Shown here in pieces: positions 48,363 to 58,538 of a stretch of DNA of 64,000 nucleotides. The notes under the pieces were generated by a model, which was given only the letters and a program-made list of their open reading frames with translations, was not told the DNA's origin and did not search any database. This DNA is from Calothrix brevissima NIES-22 (GTDB taxonomy: Bacteria > Cyanobacteriota > Cyanobacteriia > Cyanobacteriales > Nostocaceae). Position numbers and translations under genes: made by a program. Positions within the stretch are counted from its first letter, which is position 1; each line of letters begins with the position of its first letter. Location: assembly GCF_002367995.1 (NCBI RefSeq), contig NZ_AP018207.1:3595083-3659082 (forward strand), given 5' to 3'.

Positions 48363-49519
48363 AGTTGCAACTTTTCCTGAGGTAGGGAATATTCAGTTAA
48401 AATGCGATCGCGTGCAGCTTGGCTAATGTGATTTTTCTCCTCATCACTTAACGTCAAATATTCCAATACCGCCTCACCTAGCTTGTGTAACTGCGAACGA
48501 GGTAGCAAAAAACCATTTTTACCATGTGTAATCACCTCTGGAATCCCACCCGCATCGCTGGCGATACAACTACAACCACAAGCCATTGCTTCTAACAAAG
48601 CATTTGGCATACCCTCCCACAATGAAGGCTGGAGATAAACATCACACAAGCGTAGATATTCAGCCACCGCCTCCAAATTTGGTAAATGTCCTGTGATAAT
48701 TATTCTTTGGGCATTTTCTGGCTGATTAGTTTTATACAATTGCAGCACAGACTCCTGAGAAGCCCTTACCTCACCAATAATTAACAAACAAGCAGGATGT
48801 ACTTGTCGAACTGTCGTTAAAGCATTCAATAAAAACTGCTGCCCTTTTTTCTCTCGTAATTCCCCACAGAATCCCAAAATCACCTCATCTGCTGCAATTC
48901 CCAAAGACTCCCTAGTAATTCCTTCCCCCCTCCTCGCTTGCGGGGAGGGGCTGGGGGTGGGGTTGTTCTGTGGTGAAAATATTTCTGTATCAACCGCATT
49001 TTTCAACACCAACACATCACCCCGCCCGCTAAGTAGCTGAATTTTGCGCGACATATCAGCACTTACCGCCGTAATCACCTTGGCGTGTTGTAGCGTCCAT
49101 TGCAAACGGGCAAAATCCCCCGGCGGAAACATTTCGCGATCAATATCATTACCACGGGCGCTAACTGTGCTTGCTAATCCTTGCAGCGCAGCAAACCAAG
49201 TAGCCAAAAAACCACTCGGAAACAAATAATGACCCCATACAGCATCATAATTATGAGCAGAATGTAACCATTCCAAAACATTTAATGTATGAGGCATCGT
49301 CATATCCCAATGACGATATAATCCTATGCGATAAACGCGAATATTTTTTTCTATAGTTTCCGGTGGTAAAACTTCACCTGGCTGTAAATAACGACTCCAA
49401 GTCACAACATCAATTTCCATCCCCAATTGCGAGAGTGTCCCCACCAGGCGAGTTGCACTCCTAGCCAAACCACCCAAATCTGGTGCAAATCTTTCTGTAA
49501 TTAAAAGCAGACGTGTCAT
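48323..49519 (-). CDS. family 4 glycosyltransferase with repeat-coded insert
   Basis: 398 residues: FAPDLGGLARSATRLVGTLS, LVLKNAVDTEIFSPQ, EVILGFCGELREKKGQQFLL and LWEGMPNALLEAMACGCSCIASDAGGIPEV are standard GT4 motifs. Residues NPTPSPSPQARRGEG after FSPQN are encoded by a GC-rich palindromic repeat (about 48919-48967; CCCTCCTCGC-TTGCGGGGAGGGG), inserted in frame between the two Rossmann domains, where a linker would tolerate it. Confidence 0.87.
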   Translation of the reverse strand: MTRLLLITERFAPDLGGLARSATRLVGTLSQLGMEIDVVTWSRYLQPGEVLPPETIEKNIRVYRIGLYRHWDMTMPHTLNVLEWLHSAHNYDAVWGHYLFPSGFLATWFAALQGLASTVSARGNDIDREMFPPGDFARLQWTLQHAKVITAVSADMSRKIQLLSGRGDVLVLKNAVDTEIFSPQNNPTPSPSPQARRGEGITRESLGIAADEVILGFCGELREKKGQQFLLNALTTVRQVHPACLLIIGEVRASQESVLQLYKTNQPENAQRIIITGHLPNLEAVAEYLRLCDVYLQPSLWEGMPNALLEAMACGCSCIASDAGGIPEVITHGKNGFLLPRSQLHKLGEAVLEYLTLSDEEKNHISQAARDRILTEYSLPQEKLQLQTLMARLIPNSV

Positions 49520-49592
49520 TACTGTTCTCTAGCTCATTTTCGCCTTGTGAGAAGTAATTATCTCTTAACAGAATGGGAGTAAAGTTTAACTT

Positions 49593-49740
49593 GGCGATCG
49601 CACTTCTCAAAACTACCAAAATGCGATAACTTCGTTAAGCTGCGCTAACGCACTTCTCAAAACTACCAAAACGAGAACGACTTTCGTGGCGCAAGCTTCG
49701 CACAATTCCCACAATCCACTAAATGCGATAGCTATTATTA
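49593..49740. repeat. small HIP1-unit cluster with inserted 22-bp element
   Basis: One unit GCGATCGCACTTCTCAAAAC (with ACTACCAAAAT) is followed by a second whose HIP1 core is split by AACTTCGTTAAGCTGCGCTAA. The same split unit exists at 50758 in the large array. A different short palindromic piece, TTTCGTGGCGCAAGCTTCGC, is at 49682. Confidence 0.7.
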
Positions 49741-49840
49741 ACTTTTGCTCTGCGTATTAGCCAATATGCTCGCTTTATATTGAAAAGGTTTACACCAACA
49801 TTATTTAGGTAGGGCGTAAGCAAAATATAGCTTTTTTGTA

Positions 49841-50176
49841 TTAAATAAACTCAAGATGTTGCCGCATTTCTTCGGGTTCTAATAATTCCCAAATCAATAC
49901 TAAGCTACGTATAATCTCTCCTATAGAAAGGCTTCCCTGGCTACAAAAGATTATACCAGTATGACTGGCACCTTGACTGTGGAGTCTTAAAAAATCTGTA
50001 TCTTGAGTAAAAATGACTCTTGATTGAGATAAGCAAAATGCTAATTGTTCTTCATCTGATGCAGAAATTAATCCTTGCTCAGGTGTAGTAGTTACATCTA
50101 TACCACGACGACGCAAAGCTTCTGCAATAATAATAGTTACATTCTCATCAAGATGAAATCGAATTGTTGCCAACAT
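49841..50176 (-). CDS. DUF5615 PIN-like protein (putative toxin)
   Basis: 111 residues, beginning IRFHLDENVTIIIAEALRRRG with conserved Asp, and IFTQDTDFLRL further on. This is the DUF5615 PIN-like pattern, inferred to be a nuclease toxin. Its start overlaps the 3' end of the DUF433 gene by 29 bp, the normal arrangement of this toxin-antitoxin pair. Confidence 0.85.
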   Translation of the reverse strand: MLATIRFHLDENVTIIIAEALRRRGIDVTTTPEQGLISASDEEQLAFCLSQSRVIFTQDTDFLRLHSQGASHTGIIFCSQGSLSIGEIIRSLVLIWELLEPEEMRQHLEFI

Positions 50177-50480
50177 CTCGATTTCCTATCTTTTGTTGAA
50201 GCTTAGAATATGTTTGTGTTTGCATTTGCTTTGCCAAGTCTTCGTCTTCCCTTATAGAAGCCCTAATTTCTTCTAAATTATCATGGTAGTAAGCCAATGC
50301 TGCATACACATCTGCTAAACTTATGCTTGGGTGTTGTGACACTATTTCATCTGGTGCAATTCCCAACCGTTCGTGCCAAATCACTACATCCTGTACAGTT
50401 ATGCGATGTCCGGCAATACGCGGTTTACCACCACATACTCCATGCGTAACTTCAATATGTTCCGAAATTACGGGAATCAT
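50148..50480 (-). CDS. DUF433 protein (putative antitoxin)
   Basis: 110 residues from the ATG at 50480 (MIPVISEHIEVTHGVCGGKP); 118 if the ATG at 50504 is used. KPRIAGHRITVQDVVIWHER and ISLADVYAALAYYHDNLEEI are DUF433 signatures: a small HTH-like protein usually paired with DUF5615. It probably represses the pair and neutralises the toxin. Confidence 0.87.
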   Translation of the reverse strand: MIPVISEHIEVTHGVCGGKPRIAGHRITVQDVVIWHERLGIAPDEIVSQHPSISLADVYAALAYYHDNLEEIRASIREDEDLAKQMQTQTYSKLQQKIGNRDVGNNSISS

Positions 50481-50730
50481 AGGTTTTACAAAATAAAATG
50501 GCATTAAGTTACTTTGAATAATACTATTTTAGCGAAAGCTTCTGAAGTTACAAAATTACCTTTGTATTTTGACTTAACTGGAATACTTTTGAAGAATATA
50601 GGAATCCGCTTTGATTACTGAAATTATTTGGGTAGGGAGGGAACTCTTAACAGGGAACAGGTAAGAAGGAATAAAAGTGTACTGAGTTTTTTTCAGAAAT
50701 CTATATAAATAAAAAAATATTTACATCAAT

Positions 50731-51260
50731 GCGATCGCACTCTCCAACAACCAAAAGGCGATAACTTCGTTAAGCTGCGCTAACGCATTCTTCAAAACTA
50801 CCAAAAGGCGATCGCATTCTTCAAAACTACCAAAAGGCGATCGCACTTCTCAAAACTACCAAAATGCGATCGCACTTCTCAAAACTACCAAAACGCGATC
50901 GCACTCCTCAAAACTGCTATATGCGTCACACTTCTCAAAACTACCAAAATGCGATCGCACTTCTCAAAACTACTAAAATGCGATCGCACTTTCCAAGAAC
51001 CAAAACGCGATCGCACTTCTCAACAACCAAAATGCGATCGCACTTCTCAAAAACTACCAAAATGCGATCGCACTTCTCAAAAACTACCAAAATGCGATCG
51101 CACTCCTTAAAATTACCAAAATGCGATCGCACTCCTTAAAATTACCAAAACGCGATCGCATTCTTCAAAAACCAAAACGCGATCGCACTTCTCAAAACTA
51201 CCTACATGCGATCGCACTCCTTAAAACTACTAAAATGCGATCGCCACTTCCGAAAATCAC
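50731..51260. repeat. HIP1-based tandem array, about 18 units of 27-30 bp
   Basis: Units of the form GCGATCGCACTTCTCAAAAC plus TACCAAAAT are repeated head to tail, with 16 exact GCGATCGC octamers in about 530 bp. Units differ by point changes and by 1-3 bp in length. One unit (50758-50786) has its octamer split by AACTTCGTTAAGCTGCGCTAA. Reading frames across it on both strands are pure repeat translation. It is not CRISPR: unit interiors are conserved, not unique spacers. Confidence 0.92.
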
Positions 51261-51299
51261 AACCTTTAGCCATAAGGCTTTTCATAAAACTTTCTCTCC

Positions 51300-54200
51300 T
51301 CATTTATTTGGGCAAATCTGCCGACGCAATTCATCGCGGGTAGCGAGGTAATCTTTGAGATAGTTGCAACCCTGCGCTAATAAATCATCCAAATCCAAAC
51401 TCCACAATTTGATAGCCTTGTCCGAACTTGCAGAAGCTAAGGTTTTGCCATCGGGACTAAATGCCACGCTTGTGACACCACTTTGATGACCAGTCAGTGA
51501 GGTAATTTCCTTCCCCGTGGCCACATCCCACAATTTGATAGCCTTGTCCGAACTTGCAGAAGCTAAGGTTTTGCCATCAGGACTAAATGCCACGCTTGTG
51601 ACACCACTTTGATGACCAGTCAGTGAGGTAATTTCCTTCCCGGTCGCCAGATTCCACAATTTGATGGTCTTGTCCCCACTTCCAGAAGCTAAGGTTTTAC
51701 CATCGGGACTAAATGCCACGCTTGTGACACCCTTTTGATGCCCAGTCAGGGTGTTAATTTCCTTCACCGTCACTACATTCCACAATTTGATGGTCTTGTC
51801 CCCACTCGCAGAAGCTAAGGTTTTGCCATCTGGACTAAATGTCACGCTTGTGACACCCTCTTGATGCCCAGTCAGGGTGTTAATTTCCTTTCCTGTCGCC
51901 ACATTCCACAATTTGATGGTCTTGTCCCCACTCGCAGAAGCTAAGGTTTTGCCATCTGGACTAAATGCCACGCTTGTGACATACTCTTGATGCCCAGTCA
52001 GGGTGTTAATTTCCTTTCCTGTCGCCACATTCCACAATTTGATGGTTTTGTCACTTGCAGAAGCTAAGGTTTTGCCATCTGGACTAAACGCGACACTTTC
52101 AGCGACACTTTTAACGGAAGCTTTATACTTGATGAAAGTGTAAATTTCACGGTCTGCGGCCAGATTCCACAACTTGACGATGTGTTCGCCAAGCATATTT
52201 TCACTACTCGCGGAAGCTAGGGTTTTGCCATCTGGACTAAACGCAACGCTATAGTCTCCATATTGATTCTCCCGGAAAGTGGAAATTCCTTCACTTGTAC
52301 TCAGATTCCACAATTTGACGGTTTTGTCCCCACTTCCAGAAGCTAAGGTTGTGCCATCTGGACTAAATACGATGCTATTGACCTCATAATGTCCCTGGAA
52401 AGTGTAAATTTCTTTGCCTGTTAGATCCCACAACCTGATGGTTTTGTCCCAACTTGCAGAAGCTAAGGTTGTGCTATCAGGACTGAAAGCGACGCTGTAG
52501 ACCAAAGATTGATGCCCCCGGAATGTGGAAACTTCTTTGCCTGTATTTAGATTCCACAACTTGATGGTATTGTCATTACTTGCAGAAGCTAAGGCTTTAC
52601 CATCTGGACTAAACGCGACGCTGTAGACCTCATTTTTATGCCCCCTGAAAGTGGAAATACCTTCACCTGTGTTCAGATTCCACAACTTGATGGTATTGTC
52701 ATTACTTGCAGAAGCTAAAGTTTTGCCATCTGGACTAAATGCCACGCTATTGACCCAACCTTGATGTCCCCAGAAGGTGTAAATTTCTTTGCCTGTAGTC
52801 AGATTCCACAACTTGATAGTTTTGTCAGCACTTGCAGAAGCTAAGGTTTTGCCATCTGGACTAAACGCGACGCTTTTGACTAAATCTTGATGCCCCCGGA
52901 AAGTGGAAATTTCTTTGCCTGTAGTCAGATTCCACAGCTTGATGGTGCTGTCTAAACTTGCGGAAACTAAGGTTTTGCCATCTGGACTGAAAGCGATGCT
53001 ACTAACCGAAGATTGATGCCCCCTGAAAGTAGAAATTTCTTTGCCTGTAGTTAGATTCCACAACTTGATGGTTTCGTCACTACTTGCGGAAGCTAAGGTT
53101 TTGCCATCTGGACTAAAGGCGACGCTCTCAACCTCATTTGTATGCCCCTCTAACTGATTACGTTCGCGGATGTTTAATAAAATCTCTAGTAGACTAAACA
53201 CTGGACTGTAAGCTGGATAATCAGCTAAATATTTACCTTTCACCAAACCTTTCAACTCCTGTGCAGCAGCCATTATTCCTGTTAAACTCTCAATTTCTTC
53301 TCCTCGGTAAAACTGACGCAATGCTCTGATTCCCTTCTGTTCTAACCCAGTAGCTGTCAAAGCATTTTGACGCTGTTCTTCTGCTGTTAGGCGTTGCTTT
53401 TCGGCTTTTTGTGCTTGTTTTTGCGCTTCTTGTTTTTGCTGTTGTGCTTGTTGTGATTGCTGAACAGCTATTTCCCGTTCTTTCTGGGCTATTTCTTTTT
53501 CTCGTAATGCTACTTGTTGTTGTTCCTTTATTGTTTCTAATTTATTTAAAGCAATTTGACGCGCATTTTCTGCGTTTCGACGCTGTTGTTGAATTGAACG
53601 TATTTGCTGCTCTGCTTGTTGTTTGTCTCCCTGTGCTTGTGTCACTGCTTGCTTCAAATTATTTTCGCTTTGTGTCAGTTGTTGAACTTCTTTGGTTCTT
53701 AGTGCTACTTCCTGAATTTGTTGATTTAATTGTCGATCAAGATTGTTCAAATTATCTTTTGTAATCTTTTCTTTATCTTCTGCTATTTTAACATTTTGGT
53801 TTGCTGTCACAAGTTCTTGATTCGCCCAATTTGCAAAAATCAATGCTCCAATAGCCCCAATTATCGAAATAACAAGCACAATCAAACCAATGCGAATTCT
53901 TTGATTTGTCTTTTTCTCCACATCTGTCAATCGCAGCTTTGCTTTTTCTTCTTCCTTCAAAGCTTGATTTTGTTTGGTTTCCGCTTTTGCAACCCTCTGA
54001 TTTAACTCTGCTTCCACACTCGCAGATAAAAACCGATAATCAGCATCACTCAAACTTTTTCCATTAGCCCAAACACGAGCTTTTTCTAAATCTTCCGAAT
54101 GTAATAAATAAGAACTATCCTGACATTGACTTTTTAACCAAGCGTTAAAATTATCAGCATAAGGACGCAATTTATTTAACTCTGTCTCAACCCAACTTAA

Positions 54201-55310
54201 ATTAAAAACATCCCGATAAACGAGATTATAAACCTTTAACCTTTCCTGTTGCTCTACTACCAATCCAGTCAAACGCAACCTCATTTTTTCTGGACTACCA
54301 TCAACAGCAATCTCTCCCTCTTGCAAAATTTGCTGATACAAACCCAACAAACTAGCAGCAAATTTATCGTCAGTTACAATCCTTTTCCTTATAGTTCTTA
54401 AATGCTCTGGTTCATCTAAGGATTCCCAGTTATCAATAATTTGCTTTCTGACAACTTTTCCCACCCAATCTAAAGCATTTGGCTCTGGGGTGTAACATTC
54501 TGAATATACAGATAATTCTTGTAATAATAAATTACAAAGTTTCTGCGTTAAAAAAGGTTGTCCGCCAGTCCAACTTAAAACACATTTCATCACTTGTTGA
54601 ATGTTGCTGACTTTTACCTTCAATCCTTCAGCTAAGGGTGCGATTTCCTCTTCCTTAAAACCATTAAGTTGAACTGCTCGACCAATATTAAAAGGCGTTC
54701 GTTTTTTATCATCAATCAAATCACTGGGAGTCGCTACACCCAGTAAAGCAAAGGTCAAACGATTAAAATCTGGATTTAAAGCACGCTTTTCATAACAACT
54801 TCTAATCAGAGCAAAAAAATCATTTGAGTGACGAAATTTTAAATTTAAACTTAAAATACTATCGATTTCATCAATAAAAATAATAATCTTTCCCTTGACA
54901 TTTGGCAGCATTACCTCATCCAAAAATGAACCAAATCGCTGCACGGGAGGTAATTGAATACGTTTATCCCACCAAATAAATAATTCTTCAGGTGGAGATA
55001 AAACTTGTAGTTGATTTACCAAGATGTAAGCAATACCCGCATACCATTGATCGAGGTTGCTTTCCAGACTGCTTTCATCACTACCAATTTCAGTTAAATC
55101 AATCTTCGCACAAGCAAAACCTTCTGTTTGCAATCGTTTCATTGTCCGAGTCAACAAACTGGTTTTACCCATTTGTCGGGAGTTAAATACAAAACAAAAC
55201 TCCCCCGCTTTCAACCACTGATAAAATTCTGTGTCGGCTTTCCTAAATACATAACTGGGGGCATTTTCTGGTAAACTCCCACCAACCTTGTACTCATAAT
55301 CTCCCGTCAT
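51300..55310 (-). CDS. AAA-like ATPase with TM helix, coiled coil and 14 WD40 repeats
   Basis: 1336 residues. 1-380: AAA-like domain with Walker A RQMGKTS (45-51) and Walker [11 protein letters not shown] (141-150). 472-494: a transmembrane helix. 500-660: a long Gln/Glu/Lys coiled coil. 720-1305: fourteen WD40 units, enough for two seven-bladed propellers, then a C-terminal [16 protein letters not shown] motif. Units 10-14 are nearly identical ([15 protein letters not shown]), indicating recent expansion. It probably senses through the propeller and signals through the ATPase (STAND-like). No Shine-Dalgarno; an IS begins 10 bp before the start codon. Confidence 0.9.
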   Translation of the reverse strand: MTGDYEYKVGGSLPENAPSYVFRKADTEFYQWLKAGEFCFVFNSRQMGKTSLLTRTMKRLQTEGFACAKIDLTEIGSDESSLESNLDQWYAGIAYILVNQLQVLSPPEELFIWWDKRIQLPPVQRFGSFLDEVMLPNVKGKIIIFIDEIDSILSLNLKFRHSNDFFALIRSCYEKRALNPDFNRLTFALLGVATPSDLIDDKKRTPFNIGRAVQLNGFKEEEIAPLAEGLKVKVSNIQQVMKCVLSWTGGQPFLTQKLCNLLLQELSVYSECYTPEPNALDWVGKVVRKQIIDNWESLDEPEHLRTIRKRIVTDDKFAASLLGLYQQILQEGEIAVDGSPEKMRLRLTGLVVEQQERLKVYNLVYRDVFNLSWVETELNKLRPYADNFNAWLKSQCQDSSYLLHSEDLEKARVWANGKSLSDADYRFLSASVEAELNQRVAKAETKQNQALKEEEKAKLRLTDVEKKTNQRIRIGLIVLVISIIGAIGALIFANWANQELVTANQNVKIAEDKEKITKDNLNNLDRQLNQQIQEVALRTKEVQQLTQSENNLKQAVTQAQGDKQQAEQQIRSIQQQRRNAENARQIALNKLETIKEQQQVALREKEIAQKEREIAVQQSQQAQQQKQEAQKQAQKAEKQRLTAEEQRQNALTATGLEQKGIRALRQFYRGEEIESLTGIMAAAQELKGLVKGKYLADYPAYSPVFSLLEILLNIRERNQLEGHTNEVESVAFSPDGKTLASASSDETIKLWNLTTGKEISTFRGHQSSVSSIAFSPDGKTLVSASLDSTIKLWNLTTGKEISTFRGHQDLVKSVAFSPDGKTLASASADKTIKLWNLTTGKEIYTFWGHQGWVNSVAFSPDGKTLASASNDNTIKLWNLNTGEGISTFRGHKNEVYSVAFSPDGKALASASNDNTIKLWNLNTGKEVSTFRGHQSLVYSVAFSPDSTTLASASWDKTIRLWDLTGKEIYTFQGHYEVNSIVFSPDGTTLASGSGDKTVKLWNLSTSEGISTFRENQYGDYSVAFSPDGKTLASASSENMLGEHIVKLWNLAADREIYTFIKYKASVKSVAESVAFSPDGKTLASASDKTIKLWNVATGKEINTLTGHQEYVTSVAFSPDGKTLASASGDKTIKLWNVATGKEINTLTGHQEGVTSVTFSPDGKTLASASGDKTIKLWNVVTVKEINTLTGHQKGVTSVAFSPDGKTLASGSGDKTIKLWNLATGKEITSLTGHQSGVTSVAFSPDGKTLASASSDKAIKLWDVATGKEITSLTGHQSGVTSVAFSPDGKTLASASSDKAIKLWSLDLDDLLAQGCNYLKDYLATRDELRRQICPNK

Positions 55311-55319
55311 AATTTACTG

Positions 55320-56817
55320 GAGTTTAGACTAAATGGGAGAGATGAAAGAGAAAAAGGGGATGTCTGATTGAAGACAGTCCCCCTTTCGGCAGAAGCTAAG
55401 AGAGAATCACCTACTCTTATCTGCCAATATGAAACGTGCCAGACTCGAAGAATTTCGTCAAGCCGCCTATACGCATCTAGGCAAAGCACATGATGCAACA
55501 TTTGAACTAACAGATGCGATACTGTTGACCCGTAATGTCTACAGTCTGGCAGATTTATCTTTATCGCCAGTGTTTAGACGTAAATGGCCGAGTATCTATG
55601 AAGCGATACAAGATACCAAACCAGACCGTGAGAAATTAATGGAGTTATATATCAAGCAAATACCAACAGAAAAACGCATATTGTTGGCAGGAGACCATAC
55701 AGCTTGGTCACGCCCAGATGCGGTGACACTCAAAGAACGGACAATAGAACACAGTAGCACAGCGATCGCGGGAAATAAACCGATTACGATTGGGCAGGGA
55801 TATAGTACTATAGCTTGGATACCAGAGGATTCAGGAAGTTGGGCACTACCGCTGAGGCATGAACGGATTACCAGTTGGGACAATCCGATTGAGAAAGCAG
55901 TTGAACAACTCAAAAAGGTATGTGAATCAATGTCTGTTCGACCAATTTCGCTTTGGGACAGTGAATATGGTTGTGCGCCTTTCGTATTAAAGACAGCTAG
56001 TATAAAAGCCGATATCTTAGTTAGACTGCGTTCAAATCTGTGTCTATGGGGCGCACCACCTGCTTACTCTGGCAAGGGTCGTCCTCGCAAGCATGGTGCT
56101 CAATTTAAACTCAATGAACCCTCAACCTGGGGCGAAGTGGCATCTGTGCTGGAAGTAAATGACCCAAAATTGGGACGAGTTAAAGTCAGTCTGTGGGAAG
56201 ATTTGCATTTTCGCAAAGCTGCTGCACGCCCAATGATGCTACTGAAGGTGGAACGTCTTGATCTTGATGGCAATTTGAGAGTATTAAGACCCTTGTGGTT
56301 GGCTTGGGTTGGGGAACAAATGCCACCATTGGATGAAGTTTGGCGATTGTACTTGCGCCGATTCACGATTGACCATTGGTATCGTTTTCTTAAGCAACGC
56401 TTACATTGGACAGTACCAAAATTCAGTACTCCAGAACAATGTGAACATTGGAGTGACTTAATGCCGTTAATCACTTGGGAGTTATGGTTAGCTTGTGATA
56501 TCGTTGCTGATAATCCTCTTCCTTGGCAGAAGTCAATGGATAAATTGACCCCAGGACGAGTTGCTCAAGCTATGGGTGGAGTTTTCGCCGCGATTGGTAC
56601 TCCTACCTCTCCACCCAAACCTCGTGGAAAGTCCCTTGGGTGGACACCAGGTAAAGTCCGTAACCGGAAAATACGATATCCAATTGTTAAAAAGACTGCT
56701 TCTAAACCACGCAAAGAGGAACAAAAATCTGCTTAATCTCAAATATCTTCATTCTTGAAGGTTGTGTTTTATTAACTCAGCACTGCTGGGTCATTTGTTG
56801 CTGTCTAGTCTAAACTC
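55320..56817 (+). mobile_element. IS701-like insertion sequence (1498 bp)
   Basis: Terminal inverted repeats GAGTTTAGACTA (55320-55331) and TAGTCTAAACTC (56806-56817), 12 bp perfect, enclose one intact transposase gene. Pairing stops outside both ends. Flanking bases ACTG (left) and AAAA (right) do not form a target duplication. Family assigned from transposase resemblance. Confidence 0.8.
55429..56736 (+). CDS. IS701-like DDE transposase
   Basis: 435 residues, apparently intact. Likely catalytic Asp in LLAGDHTAW and LWDSEYG, and a late Y-x2-R-like motif in WYRFLKQRLHW. Basic C-terminus (KKTASKPRKEEQKSA). It resembles full-length IS701-type transposases common in cyanobacteria. It is transcribed away from the WD40 gene. 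Confidence 0.88.
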   Translation: MKRARLEEFRQAAYTHLGKAHDATFELTDAILLTRNVYSLADLSLSPVFRRKWPSIYEAIQDTKPDREKLMELYIKQIPTEKRILLAGDHTAWSRPDAVTLKERTIEHSSTAIAGNKPITIGQGYSTIAWIPEDSGSWALPLRHERITSWDNPIEKAVEQLKKVCESMSVRPISLWDSEYGCAPFVLKTASIKADILVRLRSNLCLWGAPPAYSGKGRPRKHGAQFKLNEPSTWGEVASVLEVNDPKLGRVKVSLWEDLHFRKAAARPMMLLKVERLDLDGNLRVLRPLWLAWVGEQMPPLDEVWRLYLRRFTIDHWYRFLKQRLHWTVPKFSTPEQCEHWSDLMPLITWELWLACDIVADNPLPWQKSMDKLTPGRVAQAMGGVFAAIGTPTSPPKPRGKSLGWTPGKVRNRKIRYPIVKKTASKPRKEEQKSA

Positions 56818-56865
56818 AAAAATTTATCCACAAAAATAAAAAAGATATTGAGAACTAGATCCCCT

Positions 56866-56898
56866 AGATCCCCGACTTCTTCAAGAAGTCGGGGATCT
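56866..56898. repeat. 16-bp-arm palindrome (AGATCCCCGACTTCTT)
   Basis: AGATCCCCGACTTCTT, one C, then its exact complement. It lies between the IS and the HTH-AAA gene. Could be a dispersed repeat or, as RNA, a very stable hairpin. Confidence 0.7.
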
Positions 56899-57051
56899 GA
56901 ATCGAGTGAGTTTGTATTAAACAGCTATATCACCTGAGTTAAGCCAAGAGAATATCGAGTATCGATTGACTTACCATCGACTTGTTCTTGACTTTACAAC
57001 AAAAAGCCTTTTCCTTTAAGCTAAATTGCGTAGCTGTTTTCACCATACGCC

Positions 57052-58431
57052 ATGCCTCGCTCAGTAGTACTACGCGATGAAAAATGCCAACAAAAGGTTT
57101 TAGACCGTTACCACGGGCAATACTGTAGTCAGAAAGATTTAGGCGAATATTTAGGAGGAATGGCTCAAAGTACGGTTAGTAAGTTTCTCAATATGCAACC
57201 TGTTGACCGTGAGAAATTTATCCAGATTTGTGCAGCTTTGGGTATAGAAGATTGGCGAAGCGTTGGTATCCCCTACAGAAAGCCAACAGCTAACACAGAA
57301 AATAGCAATTCTGCGGAATTAGGAGAATCAGAGGAATCAGAGAAACAAGAAAAAATTCCCACCTTATTCACCCCATTACCTATGAGCGCTCTAGAATATC
57401 CAGACGGAGAACAACTAGCACTAAATTCCAGTTTTTACGTCCAGCGTCCCCCCGTAGAACAGCAATGTTTTGAAGAAATTAGCAAACCTGCTGCACTGAT
57501 TTGTATTAAAGCTCCCCAAAAAATGGGGAAATCTTCCCTGCTAGCGCGAATTATTCAACAAGCGAAAAATCAAGGTGATGCGACGGTAATTATGAACTTT
57601 GAGCTAGGGGAAAAGGAATTTCTCAGCGACTTGAGTACATTTTTACGCTGGGTTTGCGATCGCATCATCTTAGAATTGACCAAAGATCATCTCGAATTAG
57701 CTACCGAACTACTAGAAAAATTAGACGAGCATTGGAAATTGGCTCCCCGCATTGGTAGTAAACTGGCTGTCAAATATTACCTAGAGCGATATCTACTTCC
57801 CAAAATTAATCAACCCCTCACCTTAGCACTGGAAGAAGTAGATAGATTATTTGAGTATCCAGGTATTTACAAAGACTTTTTTGGACTATTGCGTTCTCTC
57901 CATCAAGAGGGAAGACAACAAGAAATCTGGAAAAAACTCCGCTTAGTGGTAGTACATTCCACGGAAGCCTATGTACCAATGGATATCAACCAATCCCCAT
58001 TTAATGTAGGTTTACCCATAGAATTACCAGAATTTACCCCCGCACAAATCCTCGATTTAGCCCAACGTCACCAACTGGAATGGACTAATACAGAAGTTGA
58101 GCAATTGCGAGATATGATTGGCGGACATCCTTATTTAGTGCGTCTGGCTTTGTATAAAATAGCTTGTGGTGAGATAACCTTATCTCGTTTTTTGGAAACA
58201 GCATCCACCCCATCAGGGATTTTCAGCAATCATTTGCGTCATCTTAGCTTAATTTTGACAGAGCAACAGGAACTAGGCGCAGCGATGAAAGAGATTATAA
58301 ATACTAATAAACCAGGAAAATTCAGCGATGCAGTCAGGTATAAATTAATAGCGCTGGGTTTAGTAAATCTGTTAAATGACGAAGTGATCATACGTTGCAA
58401 GCTATATCGCCAATATTTTCAGAATTTTTAG
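57052..58431 (+). CDS. HTH plus AAA-like ATPase protein
   Basis: 459 residues. 1-75: helix-turn-helix (YCSQKDLGEYLGGMAQSTVSKFL). Acidic linker 80-105. 120-400: AAA-like domain with Walker A QKMGKSS (156-162) and Walker B-like LTLALEEVD (256-263), plus IGGHPYLVRLALY. The C-terminal part is a winged-helix-like segment. Same AAA-like class as the 51300-55310 protein, in divergent orientation with an IS between them. Role is unknown; signalling or regulatory function is inferred. Confidence 0.83.
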   Translation: MPRSVVLRDEKCQQKVLDRYHGQYCSQKDLGEYLGGMAQSTVSKFLNMQPVDREKFIQICAALGIEDWRSVGIPYRKPTANTENSNSAELGESEESEKQEKIPTLFTPLPMSALEYPDGEQLALNSSFYVQRPPVEQQCFEEISKPAALICIKAPQKMGKSSLLARIIQQAKNQGDATVIMNFELGEKEFLSDLSTFLRWVCDRIILELTKDHLELATELLEKLDEHWKLAPRIGSKLAVKYYLERYLLPKINQPLTLALEEVDRLFEYPGIYKDFFGLLRSLHQEGRQQEIWKKLRLVVVHSTEAYVPMDINQSPFNVGLPIELPEFTPAQILDLAQRHQLEWTNTEVEQLRDMIGGHPYLVRLALYKIACGEITLSRFLETASTPSGIFSNHLRHLSLILTEQQELGAAMKEIINTNKPGKFSDAVRYKLIALGLVNLLNDEVIIRCKLYRQYFQNF

Positions 58432-58538
58432 AAAGTTATATAGATACTCAATAAAAGTCGTTAATCGCGCGATTTTCTTTGGGTATAACTCAGATACAGC
58501 TAGGGATACTAGGATTGTCGAGTTAAACAGACAATCCC

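Noticed and set aside
50864-51139. 91-aa repetitive protein (MRSHFSK units), and its antisense counterpart
   Set aside because: Both strands stay open because the unit length is near a multiple of three; pure repeat translation.
50731-51260. CRISPR array
   Set aside because: Regular spacing suggested it, but there are no unique spacers: the whole unit is conserved, the repeat core is HIP1 and no cas genes are present.
55429-56736. WD40/AAA cluster as an intact transposon cargo
   Set aside because: The inverted repeats enclose only the transposase; the AAA genes lie outside the IS.
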